64,000 nt of DNA from Nostoc sp. LPT (GTDB lineage Bacteria > Cyanobacteriota > Cyanobacteriia > Cyanobacteriales > Nostocaceae): positions 17,159-81,158 of the forward strand of contig NZ_JABXKF010000064.1 in NCBI RefSeq assembly GCF_017115165.1. The letters run 5' to 3'. The position numbers and the translations under genes were made by a program. The notes beneath the pieces are model-generated. The model worked only from the letters and a program-made list of their open reading frames with translations. It was not told the origin of the DNA and made no database searches. Below are positions 1 through 9,864 of the stretch, one piece after another. Positions within the stretch are counted from its first letter, which is position 1, and each line of letters opens with the position of its first letter.

Positions 1-121
1 TTAACGCAAAACCTAACCTCCCAGCCTTCTTCTCTACCAGAAAATGGAGACAATTCAAAGCCTCTTTTTTAGAAGGGAAGAGGTTTTGAGAGGAATTTAC
101 AGATTTGATTTATAGGGTGAT

Positions 122-160
122 AAAAAAAGGCAGCGGGATTAAAACCTACTGCCTTTTTTT
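122..160. terminator. bidirectional Rho-independent terminator
   Basis: An A7-GGCAG arm (122-133) is complementary to a CTGCC-T7 arm (149-160) across a 15-nt loop. The A-tract and T-tract make it able to act in both directions. It lies just past the 3' end of the decayed mdh copy on the minus strand and is probably its surviving terminator. Confidence 0.8.
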
Positions 161-177
161 GCTGCTATTTTTACAAA

Positions 178-700
<523 letters not shown>

Positions 701-737
701 GCTGAATTCTGAATTCTGACTCCTGAATTATTTTTTA

Positions 738-953
738 TTATTTAAACTCTTCGAGTTGATCCACACGTAACCAAATATTAGGTGTTGGCACTTTCCCAAA
801 CTTTATCAGGGCGTAATCACCTTTAATATCTACAATTTCGCCCTTGGTTTCAAACAAATAAGAAGGAAAGCGAGGATCACTGGCTTTAGCCTCCAGACTG
901 TTTTCTAGTTTTTCGCGCACAGCGCGAACCATATCTCCTTTTTTGACTGCCAT
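738..953 (-). CDS. ndhO: NAD(P)H-quinone oxidoreductase subunit O
   Basis: This encodes a protein of about 71 residues matching NdhO, a small cyanobacteria/chloroplast-specific peripheral subunit of the thylakoid NDH-1 complex used in cyclic electron flow, respiration and CO2 uptake. The whole short chain looks typical ([16 protein letters not shown] near the start, [13 protein letters not shown] at the end). An upstream in-frame ATG at 992 would add 13 residues. I chose the ATG at 953 because an AGAGGA ribosome-binding site precedes it and it gives the family's usual MAVKKG start. It lies upstream of the mdh remnant on the same strand. Confidence 0.93.
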   Translation of the reverse strand: MAVKKGDMVRAVREKLENSLEAKASDPRFPSYLFETKGEIVDIKGDYALIKFGKVPTPNIWLRVDQLEEFK

Positions 954-1064
954 GATTTCCTCTCTCAAATTTATAACGTCTTTCACCTGCATTTTAAAAG
1001 AGTTCCGAGTTAGAAGTAAAAACTTTTAACTCCTGTAGAGACGTGATTAATCGCATCTCTACTC

Positions 1065-1931
1065 TTAATTCCTAACTCCTCGTAACGTTTGACACTCGGA
1101 GCAAAAATGACTAGATCGCCCAGCTAACCTAATCCGTTGAATTGATGTACCACAAATTCGACAGGGTTCTCCAGCGCGGTTGTAAACCCAGGCTACACCA
1201 CCATAATTGCCGTTAGTACCTTTGACATTTAAGAAATTACTAAATGTTGTACCACCAGCCTCAATGCTAGTTTCTAACACTTGAATGATGGCTATTCGCA
1301 AACGCTCAATTTGCTTTAGCTGCAAATCTATACACAAAGTTTTAGGTAAAATTCCACTCTTAAACAGGGCTTCATCGGCATAAATGTTACCTAATCCCGC
1401 CACCACCGATTGATCTAGTAGCGCAGTCTTAATTGAACGGCGGCGGTTTTGGAGTTTGCTTGTTAGATATTCAACAGTGAATTCGGGTGAAAATGGATCT
1501 GCTGCCAGTTTTGCCAAACCAGTCATAATACTTTCTACAGCAACACCAGGCGGAACCCACCATATTTTACCGAAGGTACGCTGATCGACAAAGCGTAATT
1601 CCTGCTGTTCTCCAAAGAATAATCTAACCCGCGTGTGCTTGTGTAATGGTTCATCTCGATGCAGCCATAGTAATTGACCGGTCATTCGCAGATGAACCCC
1701 TAGCCAACTGGTTGATGAAGGGGAAGATGAGGAGAGTTCGGCCAGGAGATATTTACCGCGACGATGCCAAGTAGCGATCGCATATTTTTCAATTCCACCA
1801 ACAAACTCACCAACAGAAAACGGGTAGGCGATGGTGCGATCAAGCAACACATCTCCTCCCGTGATTTCTTGGTTGAGGGTCAATTGATTTAGACCTCTTC
1901 GGACTGTTTCAACTTCAGGCAGTTCGGGCAT
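1065..1931 (-). CDS. mutM: formamidopyrimidine-DNA glycosylase (Fpg/MutM)
   Basis: The 288-residue protein begins MPELPEVETVRRGL. The Pro that becomes residue 1 after Met removal is the catalytic Schiff-base nucleophile, followed by Glu. It removes 8-oxoguanine and other oxidised purines and nicks the abasic site. The helix-two-turn-helix region (QSVVAGLGNIYADEALF) is present, as is the C-terminal zinc finger with two Cys pairs (CRICG and CSEC). Length and order are normal for the family. It lies between psaE and ndhO on the same strand. Confidence 0.97.
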   Translation of the reverse strand: MPELPEVETVRRGLNQLTLNQEITGGDVLLDRTIAYPFSVGEFVGGIEKYAIATWHRRGKYLLAELSSSSPSSTSWLGVHLRMTGQLLWLHRDEPLHKHTRVRLFFGEQQELRFVDQRTFGKIWWVPPGVAVESIMTGLAKLAADPFSPEFTVEYLTSKLQNRRRSIKTALLDQSVVAGLGNIYADEALFKSGILPKTLCIDLQLKQIERLRIAIIQVLETSIEAGGTTFSNFLNVKGTNGNYGGVAWVYNRAGEPCRICGTSIQRIRLAGRSSHFCSECQTLRGVRN

Positions 1932-2183
1932 TCAAGCTGAGTTAACCAGGCAATTGTGATTTATTTGAGGAATCGAGGAAGAAGAGATGGAGTAGTAACT
2001 TACATAGCCGTATATGACTCGTATTACTACCCAAAAGAAACCGTAAATACCCGCAGGGCGGCTCTCGGAGATTAGGGTAGGCTAGGACAAAGAATGAATG
2101 AACTGAAAATTTCAGACTTCATACTTCAGACTTTAAGACTACCCTTCATCATCGCATCAAACAACCCCCTTCTAGCTTTGCAG

Positions 2184-2399
2184 CTATTTTTTCGGTGCTT
2201 TAGCCTTTGGTGCTTCAACCTCGACTAATTCATCTTGGGCAAAGTTGTTGGTATTGATACCAGAGTAATTTACCTTTTCAAAGCGGACAATTACTGGGTA
2301 TTTGATGCCGCTTTGGTCGATGGAAGCCACAGTTCCTAGATCCTGAAACCAGTAGGATTCAGGGCGGAGAATACGTACTTTAGAACCACGTTGAACCAT
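2184..2399 (-). CDS. psaE: photosystem I reaction centre subunit IV
   Basis: The 71-residue protein begins [17 protein letters not shown] and contains [12 protein letters not shown], both diagnostic of PsaE. PsaE is a small SH3-like stromal-side subunit of photosystem I that helps ferredoxin docking and cyclic electron flow. The C-terminus is a short Lys/Ala/Pro tail (APKAKAPKK), as in other filamentous cyanobacteria. It is followed on the same strand by mutM after about 250 bp and preceded by an approximately 275-bp spacer that should hold its promoter. Confidence 0.97.
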   Translation of the reverse strand: MVQRGSKVRILRPESYWFQDLGTVASIDQSGIKYPVIVRFEKVNYSGINTNNFAQDELVEVEAPKAKAPKK

Positions 2400-2511
2400 G
2401 ATTATTTTCCCTTTTAGTTATCAATCGCCAATCTAGAGGGCTAATTGATTTCACTCTACAACCTCAAGGTCGCAGCAAGAGTCTTTGTTAAGTTATTTGT
2501 CTAAATTGGGG

Positions 2512-2551
2512 AGTGGGGAATGGGGAATAGGGAATGGGAAATGGAGTGAGC
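2512..2551. repeat. G-rich heptamer tract (GGGGAAT-type)
   Basis: An imperfect tandem of GGGGAAT-like heptamers between the fibrillin gene and psaE. Similar tracts occur near 12781-12852, 42414-42520, 54892-54942 and 58618-58645 and inside two genes. They match the short tandemly repeated repetitive sequences typical of heterocystous cyanobacteria. Confidence 0.7.
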
Positions 2552-2675
2552 ATTGAATATTAGTTATTCTTTCTCCCTTATCTCCCAAAGCCGAATTTAA
2601 AACTGTATTAGATTCTCCTTGACAAGGCACATGTTATAGTGTACCTTCGTTCGCAAACAGTTATTTTGTAGAAGC

Positions 2676-3260
2676 TTATGTTTTAGTTAAGACAAACACA
2701 CTTCCCTCATTACCTCTGCCGATCCGCAGGTCGTTATCTATATAAGTGATATCTAACCAGCCTTGCTGTTTGTCACTGTTTATAGCAACATCAATTCCGG
2801 GAAATTTTCTACCTGCTTCAATTTGTTGGATAAAAGTTACCGGAGAATTGTATTCTATTAAACGTTGTAAGCCGATAATAGAACGCTCAAATTTCACTTG
2901 GACACGTCGACCTGAAACTGGCTCAAATTTAGCAGCAACGCTGACTAACCCTTCTAAATAAGGTAAGCCATAAATCTCAGCTATGTTGTAAACACTGGTT
3001 GTCTCTACCCGGATACACTGATAGATTTGACCTAGTTTGCATAAAGGTAAACGATCTAAGTTTAAAAGAGACTTGCTAGTGGTGTATAGTAATCGCCAAT
3101 TGCCATCTAGCAAATTACTAGCTTCCACCGGACGGGGTGTAGGATTAAAGTCTTCTAAGTTGGCGATCGCGATTAAGATAGCCTGTTTCTGTTCTTCGGT
3201 CGCCAGTAGACCGCGATTAGTAAGTGCGATCGCATCCATAAGAGCCGCTTTTGGCATCAT
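2676..3260 (-). CDS. PAP/fibrillin (plastid-lipid-associated) family protein
   Basis: A 194-residue protein with the PAP/fibrillin signatures: an N-terminal helix ending LLDGNWRLLYTTS, a central beta-rich body, and a C-terminal WLDITYIDNDLRIGRGNEGSVFVL segment. These lipocalin-like proteins associate with thylakoid lipid structures and pigments; the cyanobacterial members are implicated in photoprotection, but the ligand is not known. There is no signal peptide. Met1 and Met2 are both possible starts. It stands upstream of psaE on the same strand. Confidence 0.88.
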   Translation of the reverse strand: MMPKAALMDAIALTNRGLLATEEQKQAILIAIANLEDFNPTPRPVEASNLLDGNWRLLYTTSKSLLNLDRLPLCKLGQIYQCIRVETTSVYNIAEIYGLPYLEGLVSVAAKFEPVSGRRVQVKFERSIIGLQRLIEYNSPVTFIQQIEAGRKFPGIDVAINSDKQQGWLDITYIDNDLRIGRGNEGSVFVLTKT

Positions 3261-3504
3261 CGCCTGTCACCTCAAAAATCATTCACTTTCCATCAGCATA
3301 AACAAGATATTCATGACATATATGTAGAGCCATAAAAATTACTAAGAATCGCTTGACTTAAGCCTTATGCTTATTAAATAAAAAAATTTCTATCTGAATG
3401 CGGATTTATCAACTAAAGGGTTGAAAAGATAACTAAATTAATCCGTGTCAAGTGATAGACTCTAAATGTCAACTTACGTAAACCTTTTCTTGTCCTCACT
3501 CGAT

Positions 3505-3747
3505 ATGTTGAACTCTCCATTACGTGAAGAACCCCGTAACCAGCGAGCCGATGTCATCCCCCTAAAGCCAGAGTCTTCTTTGTTGGATTGGTTACAAAAC
3601 AACGGTCGCATCATCGCGCGTGACGTTCACGAACCGGATTTTCAAGCTGACGAAGAAGGAATAGACTCCTTAATGGGTGTAGAAGATGGAATTGGCTACG
3701 ACCTCGATGATGATGATGATGATGATATAGGAATCGCTGAGAATTAG
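3505..3747 (+). CDS. DUF3134-like small acidic protein
   Basis: About 80 residues starting MLNSPLREEPRNQRAD, with a conserved SSLLDWLQNNGRIIAR core and a C-terminal run of eight Asp residues encoded by a GAT repeat. It matches the cyanobacterial family I know as DUF3134, whose function is unknown. An ATG at 3466 would add 13 hydrophobic residues; the internal ATG at 3505 gives the family start, so I prefer it. It precedes mraY by about 80 bp on the same strand and may be co-transcribed with it. The Asp tract could bind cations, but that is speculative. Confidence 0.75.
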   Translation: MLNSPLREEPRNQRADVIPLKPESSLLDWLQNNGRIIARDVHEPDFQADEEGIDSLMGVEDGIGYDLDDDDDDDIGIAEN

Positions 3748-3826
3748 CCTTTTCAGGCTAGGGACTTGGTAGTATCCCTAGTTAATGGTATTCAATTTTA
3801 TAAGTGTGGAGTGAAGGGAAACTTCT

Positions 3827-4930
3827 GTGGACGCTAAATTATCTCCTGAGCAAGGATTAAATATTTCTGGAATCGCTCTAGCCTCTTTATTAGCCGTAGG
3901 GCTAGGCACAACAGCATTTTTCTTGGATTCGATCGCCAATCGGCTACCTTGGCAAAGTATGTCGTTAACCCTACCACTGCTGTTGTGTGCGTTGGGTTCA
4001 GGTGTGGTGGGCTATTGGGTAATACCTTTACTTCAAGCACTTAAAACTGGACAAATAATTCGCGAAGATGGGCCCCAGGCTCATCTCAAAAAGGCAGGCA
4101 CTCCCACAATGGGCGGTATATTTTTTATACCTGTATCTGTTCTGCTTGCTTGTATATTGTCTAACTTTTCTAAAGAGGTGCTTGCAGTTTCGGCTTTGAC
4201 AATCAGCTACGGATTGATTGGCTGGCTCGACGATTGGCAAATTCTGCGCCGTAAATCAAATAAAGGTATATCTCCACAAACAAAACTGGCTTTGCAGGTG
4301 AGTTTTGCGGCTATGTTTTGTCTATGGCTGATGTTTAATCAACCTTCTAATATTACAAATATTGCTTTGCCTTGGGTGAGCTTCACACTACCCTTAGGAT
4401 TTCTATTTTGGCCTTTAGCAGGTTTTGTACTAGTTGCAGAAAGCAATGCGACTAATTTAACAGATGGTATTGATGGTTTGGCAGCAGGAACAGTTGCGAT
4501 CGCACTTTTGGCATTAGGTGCTCTAGTCGCGCCTACAGCACCAGGATTGATGGTTTTCTGTGCTGCTTTAAGTGGTGGGTGCTTAGGTTTCTTAGCCCAT
4601 AATCGTAACCCAGCCCGCGTTTTCATGGGAGATACTGGTTCCCTTGCACTGGGAGGAGCTTTAGCTGCTGTTGCACTCTTGACAAACACCTTAATAGGTC
4701 TGTTTATTCTCAGTGGTATCTTCTTTGTAGAAACCCTTTCGGTGATGGCACAGGTAAGTTATTACAAAGCCACAAAAGGCCCCGATGGCAAAGGCAAACG
4801 TCTCTTCAAAATGGCACCCTTACACCATCATTTAGAACTTACTGGCTGGTCAGAATTGCAAGTAGTGGGAGTATTTTATATAATCGCTGCGATTTTGGCT
4901 GCAATTTGTTTAGCAATCGCTCCATTCTGA
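3827..4930 (+). CDS. mraY: phospho-N-acetylmuramoyl-pentapeptide transferase
   Basis: The 367-residue polytopic membrane enzyme transfers phospho-MurNAc-pentapeptide from UDP to undecaprenyl phosphate, giving lipid I in peptidoglycan synthesis. Visible motifs are GTPTMGG, the catalytic Asp-rich segments (LIGWLDDW and NLTDGIDGLAAG), FMGDTGSLALGG and the HHHLE loop near the C-terminus. About ten membrane segments are apparent. The start is GTG at 3827, since TGA closes the frame just upstream. A strong terminator follows at 4956-4992. Confidence 0.97.
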   Translation: MDAKLSPEQGLNISGIALASLLAVGLGTTAFFLDSIANRLPWQSMSLTLPLLLCALGSGVVGYWVIPLLQALKTGQIIREDGPQAHLKKAGTPTMGGIFFIPVSVLLACILSNFSKEVLAVSALTISYGLIGWLDDWQILRRKSNKGISPQTKLALQVSFAAMFCLWLMFNQPSNITNIALPWVSFTLPLGFLFWPLAGFVLVAESNATNLTDGIDGLAAGTVAIALLALGALVAPTAPGLMVFCAALSGGCLGFLAHNRNPARVFMGDTGSLALGGALAAVALLTNTLIGLFILSGIFFVETLSVMAQVSYYKATKGPDGKGKRLFKMAPLHHHLELTGWSELQVVGVFYIIAAILAAICLAIAPF

Positions 4931-4955
4931 ATGTTTTAAAAACTGCTTGAATATA

Positions 4956-4992
4956 AAAAACAACTCCCACATCTTCAGGGAGTTGTTTTTTT
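4956..4992 (+). terminator. Rho-independent terminator after mraY
   Basis: The arm AAAAACAACTCCC pairs with GGGAGTTGTTTTTTT across a 10-nt loop about 25 nt past the mraY stop. The T-run of seven supports termination on the plus strand. Confidence 0.88.
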
Positions 4993-5212
4993 ATAGGTAA
5001 TATTTATAAGTTTCTGATTTTTATGCCAACTGAAGCACAAAGGATAGTCATGGAGTCAATCTAAAATCTAAAATTGTTTGACCAGAAAAAAAAGGTACAA
5101 GCCCCTAAATTTATTTATGGAAAAGAAAAAAATGTGTTTCGAGACACGTAGTGTAAGAAATACAGCATCCTCTAACTCAAGCCCCGAAATTTATTTATGG
5201 GGTTCAAAATGT

Positions 5213-5251
5213 TTGACTTTTGACTTTTGACTTTTGACTTCCCCGAAGGGG
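5213..5251. repeat. TTGACTT heptamer x4 followed by CCCCGAAGGGG palindrome
   Basis: Four exact copies of TTGACTT (5213-5240) run into the palindrome CCCCGAAGGGG and then CTGACC. The same composite recurs at 56422-56470 and 59314-59362. The rest of the 4993-5285 gap is A/T-rich, with two copies of an AAATTTATTTATGG-type repeat and no gene. Confidence 0.85.
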
Positions 5252-5285
5252 CTGACCGCTTCCAGTGTTCTGAATTCTTTATTTT

Positions 5286-7037
5286 TCAATTATAGGTATT
5301 TACATATTCCCTAACTCGATTCTTCCCTGTTCGCTTTGCCTCAAGCATCGCTTGATTTGCCCGATTTAGAAAATCCTTAACCGTAATCCCTGGTTCTGAT
5401 ACAGCTATTCCAAAAGAAGCGGTGATGCTTTCAAGGAGGCGATCGCCGTCTCTCAATTGCATTTGTTCAATATCTAATCTTAGTTGTTCTACTCGCTTCC
5501 TGAGCGTTTCCAGTGTTATGTTAGGCATCACAATTACAAATTCTTCACCACCCCATCTGCAAGCAATGTCAAAGGAGCGAATAGATTTTAACAGTAACTT
5601 TGCTAATCCCTGGAGAACAATGTTAGCAGTCACGTGCCCATAACGCGAGTTGTAAGATTTGAAGTTATCGATATCAAGGAAAATAATACTAAGAGGTTGT
5701 CCCGATCGTTCAGCTTCCGCTAGCCTTTGTTCCGTTATGCTTTGCATATAATTTTGATTGAATAGTTGGGTCATCCCATCCCGCAAATTCTCATGGATTA
5801 GACGCTGTTTTATCGATAAATTATTTATTGCAAAGCCTAATGTTCTAGCAATAATCTCAGTAATTTGTTGAGCTTCTGGACTGATTTCTTCAAGTGCATT
5901 GATGTGTAATATCCCAATTACTTCACCTTGTGCAAAAAATGGAACACACAAATGTGTGCCGCTAACAGGCTGTATTAAATGACTACACATTAATCCTGAA
6001 TTACAAGGCGATAAAAGGTTTAATTTTCCTCTCCGCAATGCCCAACAATCAGATAGTGAAAATATTTCTTTACTGCTTCTTTTACTTCCCCAAAAACTAT
6101 TCATCTGAACATAATTCTTGGAATTAGCAACTATATTGATACAACCACTCATATTAGGAAATAGCTGGGAAAAAGTTAAAGCAACTATTTGATATACCTC
6201 ATCTTTAGACTCACAGGAATAAAGCATATCCGTCATATCTGAGAGATATATAAGTTCTCGTTTTTTTGCCTCTAATTCCAGTGTTTTTTCTTCTAGCTGC
6301 TGATTTAGCTCAGTGAGCGATCGCCGTGCTTCTATGGATTCTGTAATATCGATACTGATCCCACCAATGCGGTAAGCGCCCGTTGCGTAATCGTTAAACG
6401 GAAACTTAAATGATAGCCAGTAACACGGCTGATCGTTACCAGGTATCTTTACCTCTTCAATCAGCTTCAAGGGGCGTAGAGTTTTCAAAACGACTTGCTC
6501 GTTTTCCATTACCCGCCGCCCCTCTTCTGGATCTGGCAAGAATTCACTAGTCGTTTTCCCCAACCATTCTTGTGGATCTACCGAAAATCTAGACTGTATC
6601 TCCTGGTTGTAGTAAAGCATTCTAGATTGCTCATCTTTGATATAGGCTGCAAACGGACCCTGATCTAGAAATAGCTGTTGTATCTGCTGGCTGTGTTGAA
6701 GTTCACGGGTATCTTCTTGAGATTTGGCGATCGCCCGTACAATTTGATAACCGATTGGCATCAGGTAGACTAAAGCAGCTAAGGAAATCAACGCTATTAA
6801 GTCGAGCACAGCTAAGTGCAGCAAGGACACTGGCACATGTAACTCAAAAATCGCCAAAAGATGATGAAATCCGCGAGATAGTACGAATCCACCTAATAAG
6901 AAAAAAGCTAGTTTATACTTAGAAGGGATAGTTGCCTTAGTTTTCGCAAAGAAAATCCCTATTACTATAGAGATGCCAAAGTAGGAAAATGCAGTGATCC
7001 AGTGAGCAATGATGCAATTCCAGTAAATAGGCTGCAT
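5286..7037 (-). CDS. membrane diguanylate cyclase: ethylene-receptor-like sensor, PAS, GAF, GGDEF
   Basis: The 583-residue protein has three N-terminal membrane helices (about 5-100), a PAS domain (about 120-230), a coiled-coil linker, a GAF domain (about 260-410) and a C-terminal GGDEF domain with GGEEF near residue 493. An RSFD inhibitory site sits five residues before it. It should make cyclic di-GMP from GTP and be product-inhibited. The membrane part aligns with the plant ethylene-binding domain: Tyr19, Ile22 and His58 sit where ETR1 has Tyr32, Ile35 and His69, but the copper-ligand Cys65 is Ser54 and Asp25 is His12. The ligand is therefore uncertain. There is no EAL domain. It is flanked by non-coding DNA on both sides. 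Confidence 0.9.
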   Translation of the reverse strand: MQPIYWNCIIAHWITAFSYFGISIVIGIFFAKTKATIPSKYKLAFFLLGGFVLSRGFHHLLAIFELHVPVSLLHLAVLDLIALISLAALVYLMPIGYQIVRAIAKSQEDTRELQHSQQIQQLFLDQGPFAAYIKDEQSRMLYYNQEIQSRFSVDPQEWLGKTTSEFLPDPEEGRRVMENEQVVLKTLRPLKLIEEVKIPGNDQPCYWLSFKFPFNDYATGAYRIGGISIDITESIEARRSLTELNQQLEEKTLELEAKKRELIYLSDMTDMLYSCESKDEVYQIVALTFSQLFPNMSGCINIVANSKNYVQMNSFWGSKRSSKEIFSLSDCWALRRGKLNLLSPCNSGLMCSHLIQPVSGTHLCVPFFAQGEVIGILHINALEEISPEAQQITEIIARTLGFAINNLSIKQRLIHENLRDGMTQLFNQNYMQSITEQRLAEAERSGQPLSIIFLDIDNFKSYNSRYGHVTANIVLQGLAKLLLKSIRSFDIACRWGGEEFVIVMPNITLETLRKRVEQLRLDIEQMQLRDGDRLLESITASFGIAVSEPGITVKDFLNRANQAMLEAKRTGKNRVREYVNTYN

Positions 7038-7375
7038 TGATAACCTGATATTAACATTTCATCTACTTCACTATATTTCTGGGTAGTCTCAAGATGTAAC
7101 TATAGAAGGGATGAGTTACAATGCCTCAAGCTTTAGTTTTATCTTACTCAATGCTGAGTTAGGAAATAGTATTCAGTACTGATGTACTTGGTAATAAGCT
7201 AATAATCATTCAAATTGCATCCCTATATCTTTTGCAACTTCCGCGTCAGAGCATCTTTCTAAAGCTAAAGATTATACAATTACAAAGCGGATTAGTTTAG
7301 CAATTCCCCTTTTGGGCGGTCTTTTAACTCAGCATTCTGCATAAAAGTTCTTATGGTAACTTTCGGAACGGCTGC
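7038..7375. other. intergenic, no gene seen
   Basis: This stretch of about 340 bp between moaB and the diguanylate cyclase holds no credible coding frame or structured RNA. The part near 7038-7130 should contain the cyclase promoter. Confidence 0.6.
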
Positions 7376-7885
7376 TTATTTCACCCCCTTACAAACCTGA
7401 CTTACCAAGTGAGTGAGTTCGGGTAAAATCAGTTTTTCCATTGCCAGGCGCACAGCATTACTGGAACCAGGAAGCGAGAAGATTAATTTATCTTGATAAA
7501 CACCAGCAACAGCACGAGAAGCGATCGCCCGCGAACCAATTTCTTGATAACTTAAAAAACGAAATAACTCACCAAATCCCGGCAAAGTTTTGTCCAGTAA
7601 CTTCTCAATGGCATCGTAGGTAGTATCTCTTGGTGCAATACCTGTACCACCATTGAAGATTACAGCATCCAAATTTGAGCTTTTGCCCAGATTTTCTATC
7701 TGCCTTTGAATTTGTGCTGGTTCATCTTTGATAATCGTGTACGCTGCTACAGCATGGTTAGCACCAAGGAGTAACTGCTGAATTAGCTGACCACTTTTGT
7801 CTGTTTCCAAAGTGCGTGTATCGCTGACAGTAACTACAGTACAAGTTACTAGAACTCCAGGCGAGTCTGGATGAGGTTGTGGCAT
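7376..7885 (-). CDS. moaB: molybdenum cofactor biosynthesis protein MoaB/MogA family
   Basis: A 169-residue MoaB/MogA-fold protein, probably the molybdopterin adenylyltransferase-type step of molybdenum cofactor synthesis. The motifs are [15 protein letters not shown] near the N-terminus, the pterin-binding loop [16 protein letters not shown], and [22 protein letters not shown] near the end. It is cytoplasmic and of normal length. The family name (MoaB versus Mog) cannot be decided from sequence alone. psb28 lies about 100 bp downstream in coordinates on the same strand, separated by a heptamer tract. Confidence 0.92.
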   Translation of the reverse strand: MPQPHPDSPGVLVTCTVVTVSDTRTLETDKSGQLIQQLLLGANHAVAAYTIIKDEPAQIQRQIENLGKSSNLDAVIFNGGTGIAPRDTTYDAIEKLLDKTLPGFGELFRFLSYQEIGSRAIASRAVAGVYQDKLIFSLPGSSNAVRLAMEKLILPELTHLVSQVCKGVK

Positions 7886-7961
7886 TATATGTCACTCATG
7901 TACTTTTAATAATCGATAATTGGGCATGGTAAATAGCGCATTCATTGAACATGACAATTAC

Positions 7962-7996
7962 CAATGCCCTATGCCCTATGCCCTATGCCCTATGCC
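7962..7996. repeat. ATGCCCT heptamer tract overlapping the 3' end of psb28
   Basis: About five tandem ATGCCCT/TATGCCC heptamers run from the spacer into psb28 and supply its last codons and its TAG stop at 7990-7992. Confidence 0.8.
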
Positions 7997-8331
7997 TCAT
8001 TTTTGCTCAATCCCAGATCGTTTTCTTCAGCATACCGCTCCATGAAACGCATGAAGCGATCCCATTCTTGGACAGATTTCATTACGTAAAGTGCTTCTAA
8101 TTCTTCCGGTTTCCCGTTAATAAATTTAGCCTTAACTTCACGGGTAATTATTTCGCCTTCTTCGTCAATCAAGTACATCCCGGTAATATCTTCGGTGGTA
8201 CCTTGATCTAAAATTTTCGGATTCGTAAAAATAAACGTCGCTGTACCACTGTCGCCAGTGCGCGATCGCGTTAAGCGCACATCTGGAATTACCTCTTCGT
8301 CAAGACCTCTAGAAAACTGGATTTTCGCCAT
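7990..8331 (-). CDS. psb28: photosystem II assembly protein Psb28
   Basis: The 113-residue soluble protein begins [26 protein letters not shown] and contains [13 protein letters not shown] and [18 protein letters not shown], matching Psb28. It binds transiently to photosystem II assembly intermediates near CP47 and cytochrome b559. It is not a subunit of the finished complex. The last residues and the stop codon come from the ATGCCCT repeat, so the extreme C-terminus may differ from relatives. Confidence 0.95.
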   Translation of the reverse strand: MAKIQFSRGLDEEVIPDVRLTRSRTGDSGTATFIFTNPKILDQGTTEDITGMYLIDEEGEIITREVKAKFINGKPEELEALYVMKSVQEWDRFMRFMERYAEENDLGLSKNEA

Positions 8332-8434
8332 GATGAATGAATTTAAACTTTTGTGATGGTTAATTTAATATTCTCTCATCAATTAGAACACCACAGTCTA
8401 GAGGCTACTGTTATTCAGTTTTTAGTGTATATAC

Positions 8435-8887
8435 TTAAATCGCTTCTTTTTCAAGTAACAAAGTTACGGGTCCATCGTTTTCAATTATAACTTGCATCAT
8501 TGCACCAAATTTACCTGTTTCTACCTGTAACCCGCTAGCTTTTAACTTGGTAACAAAACGATTATACAAATCTTCTGCCGATTGGGGAGCGGCTGAACGG
8601 TCAAAAGAAGGACGGCGACCTTTGTGACAGTCACCATAAAGTGTAAACTGACTAATTACTAACAAATCGCCGCCAATTTCTTGTATAGATTTTTGCCAAC
8701 GATCGTCTCCTTCTTCGTCAGTAAACAGCCGCAATTCTAAGCACTTACGCACCATCCAGTCGATTTCAACATCAGTATCGGTATTAGCTATACCTACAAG
8801 CAAATTTAGCCCCCGCCCAATTTTGCCGACAATTTTACCATTAACTGTAACTTGAGATGATTTAACTCGCTGGATAACAACGCGCAT
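8435..8887 (-). CDS. dtd: D-aminoacyl-tRNA deacylase
   Basis: The 150-residue protein begins [17 protein letters not shown]. It has the two DTD active-site motifs, SQFTLYGD (the Ser-Gln-Phe-Thr motif) and the C-terminal [10 protein letters not shown] that forms the cross-subunit Gly-Pro motif. It removes D-amino acids, and glycine from tRNA-Ala, as a proofreading enzyme that acts in trans. The length is standard. It is monocistronic, with about 100 bp to psb28 and a divergent neighbour at 9017. Confidence 0.96.
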   Translation of the reverse strand: MRVVIQRVKSSQVTVNGKIVGKIGRGLNLLVGIANTDTDVEIDWMVRKCLELRLFTDEEGDDRWQKSIQEIGGDLLVISQFTLYGDCHKGRRPSFDRSAAPQSAEDLYNRFVTKLKASGLQVETGKFGAMMQVIIENDGPVTLLLEKEAI

Positions 8888-9016
8888 TTTAATCTAAACG
8901 TTCATCAATGTTTCAATTTTAGAGTAATGTCTACCACTGGCTATTGAGCGTGGCATTTTTAAACGGCAAATTAAATATAGAAACAATGAACGCTTACCAC
9001 TTGATAAAATCTCTTA

Positions 9017-9799
9017 ATGTTTGATAACGTTTGTAAGTTCCTTGCTGAAACTTTCTCCAGTGACTTTGCCACTTGGCTGTTAGGAGAATCTATCACACTC
9101 ACAGAATTAAGTCCTTCTGAACTTTCTCTGGAACCAATCCGCGCCGATGCGCTGATATTGCTCCAATCTAATGAAGTTGTGTTGCATTTGGAGTTCCAAA
9201 CCCAACCCAAAGCTGATATTCCCTTTCGGATGATTGATTATCGGTTGCGAGTGTATCGCCGTTTTAAAAGTAAGCGAATGCGTCAAGTAGTGATTTATCT
9301 ACAACAGACAAATTCAGAACTTGTGCAGCAAACCACATTCACTTTGGAAGAAACCTCCCATAAGTTCGAGGTAATTCGTCTTTGGGAGCAACCAACAAGT
9401 GTATTTTTGGAGCATCCAGGATTATTACCATTTGCGGTGTTAAGTCAAACAAATAACCGCACTGCTACATTACAGCAAGTTGCTCAAGAAATTTCTGAAA
9501 TTACCGATCAACGTATTCAGAACAATATTGCAGCCTCAGCCTTCATTCTGGCTGGGCTAGTATTAGAGAAGGAGATAATTCAACAATTGCTGCGGAGGGA
9601 ACTTGTGCAGGAGTCAGTAACTTATCAAGCTATCCTTGCTGAAGGTTTAGCCGAAGGTCGTGCTGAAGAAGTGCGGCGTGTAGCGATAAATTTGCTCAAA
9701 GAGGGAATCTCAGTGCAAATAGTGATGAAAGTGACGGGGTTATCCGTAGAGCAGGTACAGCAGTTGACAAGCGAACAGGCTGGTAGTACAGAGGAGTGA
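9017..9799 (+). CDS. Rpn family PD-(D/E)XK nuclease-like protein
   Basis: A 260-residue protein of the Rpn / putative transposase (PDDEXK) family. The likely active-site residues are Asp44 (IRADALILL) and Glu59-x-Gln61 (LHLEFQTQ), followed by the helix IPFRMIDYRLRVYRRF. The C-terminal part has the alanine/glutamate-rich EGLAEGRAEEVRRVA stretch and a short helical tail seen in cyanobacterial members. Relatives such as E. coli RpnA promote recA-independent recombination and have DNA-cutting activity. Most cyanobacterial copies are uncharacterised. It is a lone gene between dtd and a GTPase. Confidence 0.8.
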   Translation: MFDNVCKFLAETFSSDFATWLLGESITLTELSPSELSLEPIRADALILLQSNEVVLHLEFQTQPKADIPFRMIDYRLRVYRRFKSKRMRQVVIYLQQTNSELVQQTTFTLEETSHKFEVIRLWEQPTSVFLEHPGLLPFAVLSQTNNRTATLQQVAQEISEITDQRIQNNIAASAFILAGLVLEKEIIQQLLRRELVQESVTYQAILAEGLAEGRAEEVRRVAINLLKEGISVQIVMKVTGLSVEQVQQLTSEQAGSTEE

Positions 9800-9864
9800 G
9801 AAATGCAATCGCTATTCTCTCATTTTCATTAGTCAAAATCGATGGCAAAGCCATTGGGAATGCA

